This document shows, piece after piece, positions 1-5,195 of a stretch of DNA of 5,628 bases. Origin of the DNA: Lachnospiraceae bacterium. Its GTDB lineage: Bacteria > Bacillota > Clostridia > Lachnospirales > Lachnospiraceae. Under the pieces are notes generated by a model. It made no database searches. It was not told where the DNA came from and saw only the letters and a list, made by a program, of their open reading frames with translations. Each line of letters opens with the position of its first letter. Position 1 is the first letter of the stretch. A program made the translations under genes and the position numbers. The stretch covers positions 348 through 5,975 of the forward strand of contig DOWG01000010.1 of NCBI GenBank assembly GCA_003519685.1. The letters run 5' to 3'.

Positions 1-441
1 AAAGAGAATGCCGTGATTTCTAATATTACGTTTGAGAATATCACAGTTTTAAACAATTTCCATAAGCCGGTTATTTCGATTCATAATGCCGATGATGCCA
101 TGGTGAAGGATATCACCTTCAAAAACATTACGGTAGAGAACGCACAGATGGGTTCCGGAGACGGATCGGAGATGGCGTATCTGATGGATCTGTATATTAC
201 GCAGAGCCCGAACTGGTCAACGACGAAGGAACGCGGACAGATACGAAGTATTATGATCGATGGTGTGAAGGTACTGTCCGGAAGATTTACTGCTTCCAGG
301 ATCAAAGGCTATGATGCAGAGCATAGGATAGAAGATGTTACGATCCGGAATCTGGAAATACTGGGTGAAAAAATAACCGGCTTTGATCAGGGAAAATTTG
401 AGATCGATACCGAGACGACCAAAAATATCGTATTAGAGTAA
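1..441 (+). CDS. Right-handed parallel beta-helix protein (GH28/pectinase-like), C-terminal part
   Basis: This is the last 146 codons of a gene whose start lies left of the window; the frame is open from base 1 and ends at TAA 439-441. The visible protein is a run of short beta-strand turns of the form xITFxNITV (ISNITFENITV, then VKDITFKNITVENA, then IEDVTIRNLEILG), the ladder pattern of right-handed parallel beta-helix proteins such as GH28 polygalacturonases and pectate-lyase-fold proteins. An SIHNADDA turn and an IKGYDAEHRIEDVTIRN turn resemble the C-terminal coils of GH28-like enzymes. The catalytic aspartates of GH28 would lie in the missing upstream part, so enzymatic activity cannot be judged. 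It probably acts on polysaccharide, but substrate and location are unknown. It is followed by a terminator and then a discoidin-domain gene, which suggests a glycan-related neighbourhood. Fold call fairly sure; exact family not. Confidence 0.7.
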   Translation, partial: KENAVISNITFENITVLNNFHKPVISIHNADDAMVKDITFKNITVENAQMGSGDGSEMAYLMDLYITQSPNWSTTKERGQIRSIMIDGVKVLSGRFTASRIKGYDAEHRIEDVTIRNLEILGEKITGFDQGKFEIDTETTKNIVLE

Positions 442-442
442 T

Positions 443-470
443 AAAAAAAAGCCCGCAGGCGGCTTCTTTT
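443..470 (+). terminator. Intrinsic terminator after the beta-helix gene
   Basis: Directly after the stop codon, an A-run leads into AAGCC, a seven-base loop, and GGCTT, followed by CTTTT. The upstream A-run can extend the stem by pairing with the T-run past one bulged C. The GC-rich core is short (5 bp), but position and T-tract fit a Rho-independent terminator. It separates the beta-helix gene from the next transcription unit. Confidence 0.65.
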
Positions 471-505
471 GGCAGAATTGAGGAGAAAAATGAGAGTGTT
501 TTCAT

Positions 506-534
506 GATGCGTAAAAGGCAGCACAGAAATGAGG
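506..534 (+). repeat. Leader repeat motif, copy 1 (upstream of discoidin gene)
   Basis: GATGCGTAAAAG followed by a six-base variable core and CAGAAATGAGG. The two flanks (12 and 11 bases) are identical to those of the copy at 5530-5557 upstream of cdsA, though the downstream genes are unrelated. The motif ends in the Shine-Dalgarno sequence GAGGTG (531-536), which lies 6 bases before the ATG at 543. A weak TGC/GCA hairpin is possible in this copy. Identity between two unlinked leaders is seen directly; function is unknown. Confidence 0.6.
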
Positions 535-542
535 TGTAGTAT

Positions 543-1166
543 ATGAAGATATTACGAAGAGGATTGATCGGATTATTACTTGCGGCAAATATTGCTTTGC
601 TGGTATTTATTTTAAAAGGAATCAAAGAACATCCGCAGGGAATTAAGGCAGAAAATGTTACCATAGTAGCTGCCCCAGATCAGACAGAAGCGCAAGTTCA
701 TCCAGATTTTATAAAGGAGGAATTTGTTCTGGTACTACCGGAGGGGAAGAATATAGCGGTAGGTAAAAAGATAAAGGATAACGGATTTAGCGATGTATAT
801 GGTGCGAACCGTGCAAATGATGGAAAAACGGACGGAGCTTCCTACTGGGAGGGGAAAAAGGAATATCCCAATACCTTAACCGTTGATCTGGAGACAGCAG
901 CGAAAATCCATACGATTCGGATTGCTCTCAATCCCCAGACAATCTGGGGAAAACGTACGCAGACAATCGGAGTGAATATCAGCCCGGACGGGGAAAACTT
1001 TACAGAATTGGTGAAAGCAAAACAGTACACCTTTGACCCGGAGGAAGGAAATCAAATTCAAATTCCTTTTGATGAGGTAGAGACGCGGTTTGTCCAGCTG
1101 GTATTTACGGAGAATTCCGGAGCTAACGGCGGCCAGGTGGCAGAATTTGAAATCTACAGTAAATAA
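543..1166 (+). CDS. Membrane-anchored discoidin (F5/8 type C) domain protein
   Basis: A 207-residue protein starting at ATG 543, 6 bases after GAGGTG. Residues 3-6 are basic, and residues 7-27 form one hydrophobic segment, consistent with an uncleaved signal anchor (no lipobox cysteine is seen). A polar linker of about 40 residues follows. Residues about 66-207 resemble an F5/8 type C / CBM32-like beta-sandwich: NIAVGKK at 70-76, an ANDGKTDGASYW segment at 91-102 where family members carry the AVDGN..T.W signature, an LTVDLETAAKIHTIRI strand pair, and a C-terminal VQLVF...VAEFEIY ending. Such domains bind carbohydrate or surface ligands; no catalytic domain is present. It probably displays a ligand-binding module outside the cell. 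It is monocistronic: terminators stand on both sides. The leader carries a repeated motif shared with cdsA. Domain call is good; ligand unknown. Confidence 0.75.
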   Translation: MKILRRGLIGLLLAANIALLVFILKGIKEHPQGIKAENVTIVAAPDQTEAQVHPDFIKEEFVLVLPEGKNIAVGKKIKDNGFSDVYGANRANDGKTDGASYWEGKKEYPNTLTVDLETAAKIHTIRIALNPQTIWGKRTQTIGVNISPDGENFTELVKAKQYTFDPEEGNQIQIPFDEVETRFVQLVFTENSGANGGQVAEFEIYSK

Positions 1167-1169
1167 ATG

Positions 1170-1229
1170 AAACTTCGCAGTTAATTAGAGAGTAACAGCC
1201 CATTGCCTTTTTTGACTGCGAAGTTTTTT
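1170..1229 (+). terminator. Strong intrinsic terminator after discoidin gene
   Basis: AAACTTCGCAGT (1170-1181) pairs perfectly with ACTGCGAAGTTT (1215-1226), a 12-bp stem beginning three bases after the stop codon. The T-tract runs through 1229. The loop is long, about 33 bases. Stem strength and T-run support a Rho-independent terminator that isolates the discoidin gene from what follows. Confidence 0.8.
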
Positions 1230-1387
1230 ATTGAAGATAAGATTGTCATAAGTTACGAAATAGTCTTCACAGAAATACTTGCTATAGAAGTTTCTAAATT
1301 GGATGAGTATTTTGTACTAATTCATACAAATCTGTGTCAATTTCTGTATGCTTTTCCGGAAATATGCTGTTATTTTCTCCCGCCTTG

Positions 1388-1396
1388 TGTTAAAAT
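1388..1396 (+). promoter_or_regulatory. Extended -10 promoter candidate for the deacetylase/bactofilin unit
   Basis: TGTTAAAAT is an extended -10 element (TG-N-TAAAAT, five of six matches to TATAAT). No good -35 is seen 17 bases upstream, which is tolerated by extended -10 promoters. Transcription would start near 1403, about 24 bases before the TTG at 1427. Bases 1230-1387 between the preceding terminator and this element show no convincing gene or structure. Because no terminator separates them, this promoter probably also drives the bactofilin gene. Confidence 0.45.
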
Positions 1397-1426
1397 AGGA
1401 ATCAGAGATTTCTTAGGGGTGAGAAT

Positions 1427-1866
1427 TTGCAGGAAGAAGACTACGTGAACATAGGGAAGCAGGATAGTAGTGGAGCAGAGAAACGAAAACGCATAACCAA
1501 ATTAAAATAGCTTTTTTTGTGGTAGGCAAGACCGATGACGAATCGAAAGAAGCCTATCGCAGGATCGTTGAGGAAGGGCATACCTTAGGAATGCATTCCT
1601 ATTCCCATGATTATGATCAGATCTATAGATCCGTAGATGATTTTGATAAGGACTTTACAAAACTATGGGATTTGTTATATGATATTATTGGGTATAGGCC
1701 TAGAATCTATCGGTTTCCCGGGGGAAGTGCCAACCAGGTCAATCCGGATGGAATGGAGAAGTTCATCCGCTATTTGAATGATAAATCAGTTGTCTATTTT
1801 GACTGGAATGTGGTGAATAAGGACGTTCCGCCAATCCAGCAGATAGAAGCTGATTCAATCGAATAA
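1427..1866 (+). pseudogene. Polysaccharide deacetylase (NodB-like) remnant, internally deleted and truncated
   Basis: Two frames together resemble a membrane-anchored peptidoglycan or polysaccharide deacetylase. From TTG 1427, preceded by AGGGGTGA (1415-1422), a 27-residue basic N-terminus ending KRKRITKLK runs into TAG 1508-1510. This is the cytoplasmic tail expected just before a transmembrane segment. The frame then switches: from about 1501 it reads IKIAFFVVG, a deacetylase strand normally found after the first catalytic motif. The NodB motifs that remain are HSYSH (motif 2, zinc ligands, in MHSYSHDY), RFPGG (motif 3) and FDWNV (motif 4). Missing are the membrane segment, the TFDDGP motif 1 with its catalytic and metal-binding aspartates, and the C-terminal LxHD motif 5; the frame stops at TAA 1864-1866. 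The protein cannot be an active deacetylase. A shorter product starting at GTG 1519 is possible but would lack the fold's core. The remnant lies in the leader of the bactofilin transcript. Confidence 0.8.
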
Positions 1867-1893
1867 AAAATTACATAGGGAGGTATTTTGCGA

Positions 1894-2748
1894 ATGGGGT
1901 TTTTTAAGGATTTTAAAGATGATTTATCGCAAGCAGTAAATGAATTGCTGCCGGAGGATAAAGCCAACCTGGAAGAAACAGAAGAGCAAATGGTAAACAC
2001 CTTAGATGCAGACACAAATGCAGCAAAAGAAGTCGCAGGCAGTGACAAAATGAAAGAATGGCTGAATGAACTGGCAGAGGAAGGAAACGATGGAGAGTCC
2101 GATACAAATGGGGAAAAGGATGACCTGGGGAGCGGTAATGAATTTGAGGATGCGGAAAATGAAGAGGGTGCAGGCGTGGATGATAATGTGGATTTAGAAT
2201 TACTGGATGCATTAAATAAAGATGAAGAAACGGAAGAAGCAGCAGCTTCCGAGGAAAATGAAAAAGAGGATATGCAGAAAGTAAGATCTGCTTCCACAGC
2301 AAAGGATGCTGAAATATCCGTAATTTCAAAGGGAACAATCATCAATGGCAGCATTTCCTCCGGCGGAGCTTTGGATATCATGGGAAATGTAACCGGTGAT
2401 ATTGATTGCCATGGAAAATTATCGATTACAGGTAAGGTAATGGGTGATGTTTCTGCTTCCGAAGTATTTATTAATACGGATCGCCTGGAGGGCAATATCA
2501 CGAGTGAAGGAACCGTTAAGATCGGTCTTGGTACGGTGTTAATCGGTAATGTCAGCGGAAAATCCGGTGTGATCGCCGGCGCTGTAAAAGGGGAAATCGA
2601 TATTAACGGACCGGTAGTCATTGATTCAACTGCAATTATAAAAGGGAATATTAAAGCAAAATCCGTACAGATTAACAATGGCGCTATTATTGATGGCTTT
2701 TGTTCCTTAAGTTATTCGGATGTAAATATTGATGATATTTTTGAATAA
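1894..2748 (+). CDS. Bactofilin family cytoskeletal protein with long acidic tail
   Basis: A 284-residue protein starting MGFFKDF at ATG 1894, 10 bases after GGAGG (1879-1883). An in-frame TTG at 1888, four bases after the site, would add two residues; I prefer ATG because MGFFKDF looks like the conserved beginning. Residues about 20-128 are a low-complexity, strongly acidic, Glu/Asp-rich region, probably disordered. Residues about 141-265 are the bactofilin domain: successive short beta turns such as TIINGSIS, LDIMGNVTGDI, LSITGKVMGDV, VKIGLGTVLIGNV, EIDINGPVVI and GNIKAKSVQINN, forming the family's right-handed beta-helix. Bactofilins polymerise without nucleotide into filaments that often scaffold cell-wall enzymes at the membrane. 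No membrane segment is seen. It follows the deacetylase remnant with no terminator, so a former wall-related operon is plausible. No clear terminator follows before pyrH. Family call strong; the specific role is unknown. Confidence 0.88.
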   Translation: MGFFKDFKDDLSQAVNELLPEDKANLEETEEQMVNTLDADTNAAKEVAGSDKMKEWLNELAEEGNDGESDTNGEKDDLGSGNEFEDAENEEGAGVDDNVDLELLDALNKDEETEEAAASEENEKEDMQKVRSASTAKDAEISVISKGTIINGSISSGGALDIMGNVTGDIDCHGKLSITGKVMGDVSASEVFINTDRLEGNITSEGTVKIGLGTVLIGNVSGKSGVIAGAVKGEIDINGPVVIDSTAIIKGNIKAKSVQINNGAIIDGFCSLSYSDVNIDDIFE

Positions 2749-2774
2749 TATTATTTTTATGCTAGTAAAAACAT

Positions 2775-2801
2775 TTGATTTATGGTAGATTATTATAGAA
2801 T
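2775..2801 (+). promoter_or_regulatory. Candidate promoter for pyrH
   Basis: TTGATT (2775-2780) and TAGAAT (2796-2801, five of six matches to TATAAT) are separated by 15 bases, somewhat short for a sigma-A promoter. The AT-rich gap of 92 bases between bactofilin and pyrH and the change of function support a promoter here. The octamer TATGGTAG inside the spacer recurs upstream of frr at 3631-3638. Confidence 0.35.
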
Positions 2802-2840
2802 ATGATTTGAAAATAGATTTACCATGGAGGCAAATGAAGC

Positions 2841-3545
2841 ATGAAGGCATTTAACAGGGTACTTTTAAAATTAAGCGGAGAAGCTTTGGCGGGTGATAAA
2901 AAGACCGGTTTTGATGAGGCGACCTGTATTATGGTAGCGAATCAAGTAAAGCAGCTAGTTCAGGAAGGAATTCAAGTGAGCATTGTAATCGGTGGAGGAA
3001 ACTTCTGGAGGGGAAGAACCAGTGAGACCATCGATCGGACGAAAGCGGATCAGATTGGTATGCTCGCTACTGTTATGAATTGTATCTATGTTTCAGAAAT
3101 ATTTCGCCATGTGGGCATGAAGACCAATGTTTATACTCCGTTTTCCTGTGGCAGTATGACAGAGCTCTTTTCAAAGGATCGTGTTACGAAGCTGATGGAA
3201 CAGGGAGGGGTGGCTTTTCTGGCCGGAGGAACCGGTCATCCTTACTTCTCTACCGATACGGCGACTGTGCTTCGTGCAGTTGAGTTGGAATGCGATACGA
3301 TACTTATGGCGAGAGCAGTAGATGGTGTCTATGACAGTGATCCGAAGCTGAATCCGAATGCGAAGAAATTTGAAACCATTCCGATGCAGGATGTTCTTGA
3401 TAGAAAGCTTGGTATCGTTGATTTGACGGCAACCGTTCTGGCCCTTGAGAATAAGATGCCGATCCTTTTATTTGGATTAGCCGAGGAAAACAGTATTGTA
3501 AAAGCAGCACAGGGGGCATCAAACGGCACAACCATTACGATATAA
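2841..3545 (+). CDS. pyrH: UMP kinase (uridylate kinase)
   Basis: A 234-residue cytoplasmic enzyme of the amino-acid-kinase fold that phosphorylates UMP to UDP with ATP, the entry to UTP, CTP and UDP-sugar supply. Signatures in order: VLLKLSGEAL (7-16, phosphate-binding strand), IGGGNFWRG (50-58, glycine-rich loop), DQIGMLATVMN (70-80, UMP binding and oligomer helix), GGTGHPYFSTDTA (129-141, nucleotide-binding loop) and DGVYDSDP (161-168). Length is normal for bacterial UMP kinases, usually hexameric and allosterically controlled by UTP and GTP. The start at ATG 2841 is 10 bases after GGAGG (2826-2830); an ATG at 2834 is out of frame. In many Firmicutes rpsB and tsf lie immediately upstream; here a bactofilin does. 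frr follows after 132 bases, more than is common in this operon. Confidence 0.97.
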   Translation: MKAFNRVLLKLSGEALAGDKKTGFDEATCIMVANQVKQLVQEGIQVSIVIGGGNFWRGRTSETIDRTKADQIGMLATVMNCIYVSEIFRHVGMKTNVYTPFSCGSMTELFSKDRVTKLMEQGGVAFLAGGTGHPYFSTDTATVLRAVELECDTILMARAVDGVYDSDPKLNPNAKKFETIPMQDVLDRKLGIVDLTATVLALENKMPILLFGLAEENSIVKAAQGASNGTTITI

Positions 3546-3622
3546 TGTAATACACGGGAAGCTATTTCTTCCTGGATCGGAAAGAGGATTTTCAAGGTCT
3601 GCTCACGAATTTGGGTTAATTG

Positions 3623-3650
3623 TTGGAAACTATGGTAGCTAATATATATT
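3623..3650 (+). promoter_or_regulatory. Candidate promoter upstream of frr
   Basis: TTGGAA (3623-3628) and TATATT (3645-3650) are 16 bases apart; an overlapping alternative is TTGTTG (3620) with TATATA (3643) at 17 bases. The 132-base pyrH-frr gap leaves room for an independent frr promoter. TATGGTAG at 3631-3638 is shared with the pyrH leader. Evidence is pattern match only. Confidence 0.35.
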
Positions 3651-3677
3651 TTTATAAATCGAATTGGAGGGATTATA

Positions 3678-4232
3678 TTGGACGCAAGATTAGAACAATA
3701 CAATGTTAAAATGAGTAAGACATTGGATTCATTAAAAGAAGAATTTGTATCAATACGTGCGGGCAGAGCAAATCCGCATCTTTTAGATAAGCTTAAAGTG
3801 GATTATTATGGACAGCCGTCCTCTCTGCAGAGTGTTGCTAATATCTCTGTACCGGAGGCAAGAGTGATTCAGATTCAGCCGTGGGAGAGCAAATTGATCA
3901 AAGATATTGAGAAGGCTATCATTAATTCCGATCTTGGACTAACACCAAGCAACGATGGTAAGGTAATCCGTCTTGTATTTCCGGAATTAACCGAGGAAAG
4001 AAGAAAAGATCTCGTTAAGGATGTTAAGAAGAAAGCAGAGAATGCCAGGGTTGCAGTTCGGAATGTCCGAAGGGATGCCAACGATATGCTGAAAAAGCTG
4101 AATAAATCCAGTGAGATTTCCGAGGATGAATTAAAAACTCTGGAAGATAAGACACAGCAGCTTACGGACAAATATATTGCGGACATTGATAAACTCATGG
4201 AAGATAAATCGAAAGAAATCTTAACAGTATAA
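3678..4232 (+). CDS. frr: Ribosome recycling factor
   Basis: A 184-residue cytoplasmic protein that, with EF-G, splits post-termination ribosomes and frees mRNA and tRNA. It is full length for the family. Landmarks: an N-terminal helix containing MSKTLDSLKEEFVSIRAGRANP (residues 12-33, with the conserved RAGRANP), VDYYGQPSSLQSVANISVPE of domain II, IQPWE, SDLGLTPSNDGKVIRLVFPELTEERRKDLVK, and a C-terminal helix with the conserved VRNVRRDAND. The start is TTG 3678, 6 bases after GGAGGG (3666-3671). The next methionine, residue 12 at 3711, would remove part of the first helix and has no comparable ribosome binding site, so TTG is well supported. It sits between pyrH and uppS as in many bacteria, followed by a hairpin-rich gap of 236 bases. 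Confidence 0.97.
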   Translation: MDARLEQYNVKMSKTLDSLKEEFVSIRAGRANPHLLDKLKVDYYGQPSSLQSVANISVPEARVIQIQPWESKLIKDIEKAIINSDLGLTPSNDGKVIRLVFPELTEERRKDLVKDVKKKAENARVAVRNVRRDANDMLKKLNKSSEISEDELKTLEDKTQQLTDKYIADIDKLMEDKSKEILTV

Positions 4233-4244
4233 TAGTACATCAGG

Positions 4245-4290
4245 GTGGCTCAAGGGGTAAATCGTGCAATTTATTTACCTTTTGAGCCAC
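4245..4290 (+). other. 18-bp hairpin downstream of frr, no T-tract
   Basis: Bases 4245-4262 (GTGGCTCAAGGGGTAAAT) pair with 4273-4290 along all 18 positions in RNA, with two adjacent G-U pairs, around a 10-base loop. It begins 13 bases after the frr stop. The sequence after it (ACTAATACTAAC) has no T-run, so it is not a standard intrinsic terminator on either strand. It could be an mRNA stabiliser, an RNase processing site or a small repeated palindromic element. Confidence 0.6.
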
Positions 4291-4300
4291 ACTAATACTA

Positions 4301-4339
4301 ACGCCCATGTTTTTCGGGTTGTCCATATTTTTTGGGTGT
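4301..4339 (+). other. Hairpin and imperfect tandem duplication in frr-uppS gap
   Basis: ACGCCCA (4301-4307) pairs with TGGGTGT (4333-4339), seven pairs with one G-U, around a 25-base loop. The same stretch is an imperfect tandem repeat of 18 bases: 4304-4321 and 4322-4339 match at 13 of 18 positions, both with a CCAT...TTTTT...GGGT pattern. No role is evident; it might be a weak terminator or attenuator. Together with the neighbouring hairpins it makes this gap unusually structured. Confidence 0.35.
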
Positions 4340-4374
4340 AAGTTTTGGAGAATAGCTGCTTTTAAACAAGACCT

Positions 4375-4401
4375 TAGGCTCGCATGTTTTTTGCGAGACT
4401 A
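4375..4401 (+). other. Hairpin upstream of uppS
   Basis: CTCGCA (4379-4384) pairs with TGCGAG (4392-4397) around a seven-base T-rich loop. Three further pairs lie outside one G-A mismatch (4375-4377 with 4399-4401), giving a stem of nine pairs. No T-tract follows. It lies 67 bases before the uppS start and may be part of its leader. Confidence 0.45.
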
Positions 4402-4431
4402 TTCGTACTTATATTCTGGAGGAAAGCGTGA

Positions 4432-4464
4432 GATGCGCAAAAAAGCTGCGCAATAATAAAGGAG
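4432..4464 (+). repeat. Leader repeat motif, diverged copy 2 (upstream of uppS)
   Basis: GATGCGCAAAAAAGCTGCGCA (split here as GATGCGCAAAAAA and GCTGCGCA) continues into ATAATAAAGGAG, the uppS ribosome binding site. It matches the cdsA leader copy at 5530 in GATGCG, the A-run and GCTGCGCA, but its 3' half is diverged. Here both halves are the self-complementary hexamer TGCGCA, allowing a TGCGC/GCGCA stem. The 3' end falls within 5 bases of the uppS ATG. Confidence 0.5.
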
Positions 4465-4468
4465 AGTT

Positions 4469-5185
4469 ATGCAGGAACAGGAAGTTAAGATACCCAGCCA
4501 TATCGCGATTATCTTGGATGGAAATGGAAGATGGGCAAAGAAAAGAAATATGCCAAGAAATTATGGCCATACACAGGGAAGCAAAACGGTGGAGAAGATC
4601 TGCGAGGATGCATATAAAATTGGTGTTAAATATTTGACGGTCTACGCATTTTCCACGGAGAATTGGAAACGTCCCAAGGATGAAGTGGATGCGATTATGA
4701 AGCTCCTTCGAAGCTATCTGCAGACCAGTAAGAAAACCGCTAAGAAGAATAATATGAGAGTGAGGATTCTCGGCGATAAAACCGGTTTATCGGAAGACAT
4801 CCAAAAAAGTATTGATGAATTGGAGGAAGTCTCCAGGGAGAATACCGGGTTGAATTTGCAGGTTGCGATTAATTACGGAGGCAGGGATGAAATTATTCGG
4901 GCAGTGAAGGCACTATCCCTGGATATAAAGAAGAATACAATTGCGATTGATAATATAGATGAGAAAGCTATGGAAAACTATATGGATACGAAAGGAATCC
5001 CGGATCCGGATCTTTTGATCCGTACCAGCGGGGAAAAGCGCTTATCCAATTTTCTGCTTTGGCAGCTGGCCTATACGGAGTTTTATTTTACGGATGTATT
5101 GTGGCCGGATTTTGACAAAAAGGAACTAATGAAGGCGATTGAATACTATAATAGTAGGGTAAGAAGATTTGGTGCGATCTCTTAA
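4469..5185 (+). CDS. uppS: Isoprenyl transferase / undecaprenyl diphosphate synthase
   Basis: A 238-residue cis-prenyltransferase that extends farnesyl diphosphate with isopentenyl diphosphate units to the C55 carrier for peptidoglycan and other wall polymers. It acts in the cytoplasm at the membrane surface. Conserved regions: HIAIILDGNGRWAKKR (11-26, with the diphosphate-binding and catalytic Asp17), PRNYGHTQG (29-37), YAFSTENWKRP (59-69), INYGGRDEI (134-142), IPDPDLLIRTSGEKRLSNF (177-195) and WQLAYTEFYFTD..WPDF (198-215). Length is normal and all key residues are present. ATG 4469 follows AGGAG (4460-4464) by 4 bases, tight but usable. It is separated from frr by 236 structured bases and from cdsA by 380 bases that hold a large inverted repeat, so it may be transcribed more independently than in compact uppS-cdsA operons. 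Confidence 0.96.
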   Translation: MQEQEVKIPSHIAIILDGNGRWAKKRNMPRNYGHTQGSKTVEKICEDAYKIGVKYLTVYAFSTENWKRPKDEVDAIMKLLRSYLQTSKKTAKKNNMRVRILGDKTGLSEDIQKSIDELEEVSRENTGLNLQVAINYGGRDEIIRAVKALSLDIKKNTIAIDNIDEKAMENYMDTKGIPDPDLLIRTSGEKRLSNFLLWQLAYTEFYFTDVLWPDFDKKELMKAIEYYNSRVRRFGAIS

Positions 5186-5195
5186 TGAAATTACA

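Noticed and set aside
476..505. Promoter with TTGAGG at 478-483 for the discoidin gene
   Set aside because: The sequence 17 bases downstream (TTCATG) is a poor -10 element; no convincing promoter was found in this short gap.
1203..1448. 81-codon open frame
   Set aside because: It starts inside the loop of a strong terminator, spans a promoter element, has no ribosome binding site, and its composition is not protein-like.
1794..2678. 294-codon frame on the minus strand
   Set aside because: It is the antisense of the bactofilin gene; the Ser/Pro-rich product mirrors the acidic-tail codons and has no start signal or family resemblance.
3555..3574. CGGGAAG/CTTCCTG hairpin after pyrH
   Set aside because: A 7-bp stem with one G-U pair but no T-tract follows, so I do not call a terminator; it may be chance.
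4245..4290. Intrinsic terminator for frr
   Set aside because: The stem is excellent but there is no T-run on either strand, so it is listed as a hairpin of unknown role.
4428..4637. 69-codon frame from GTG overlapping the uppS start
   Set aside because: It is out of frame with uppS, which has all conserved motifs; the product resembles no known protein.
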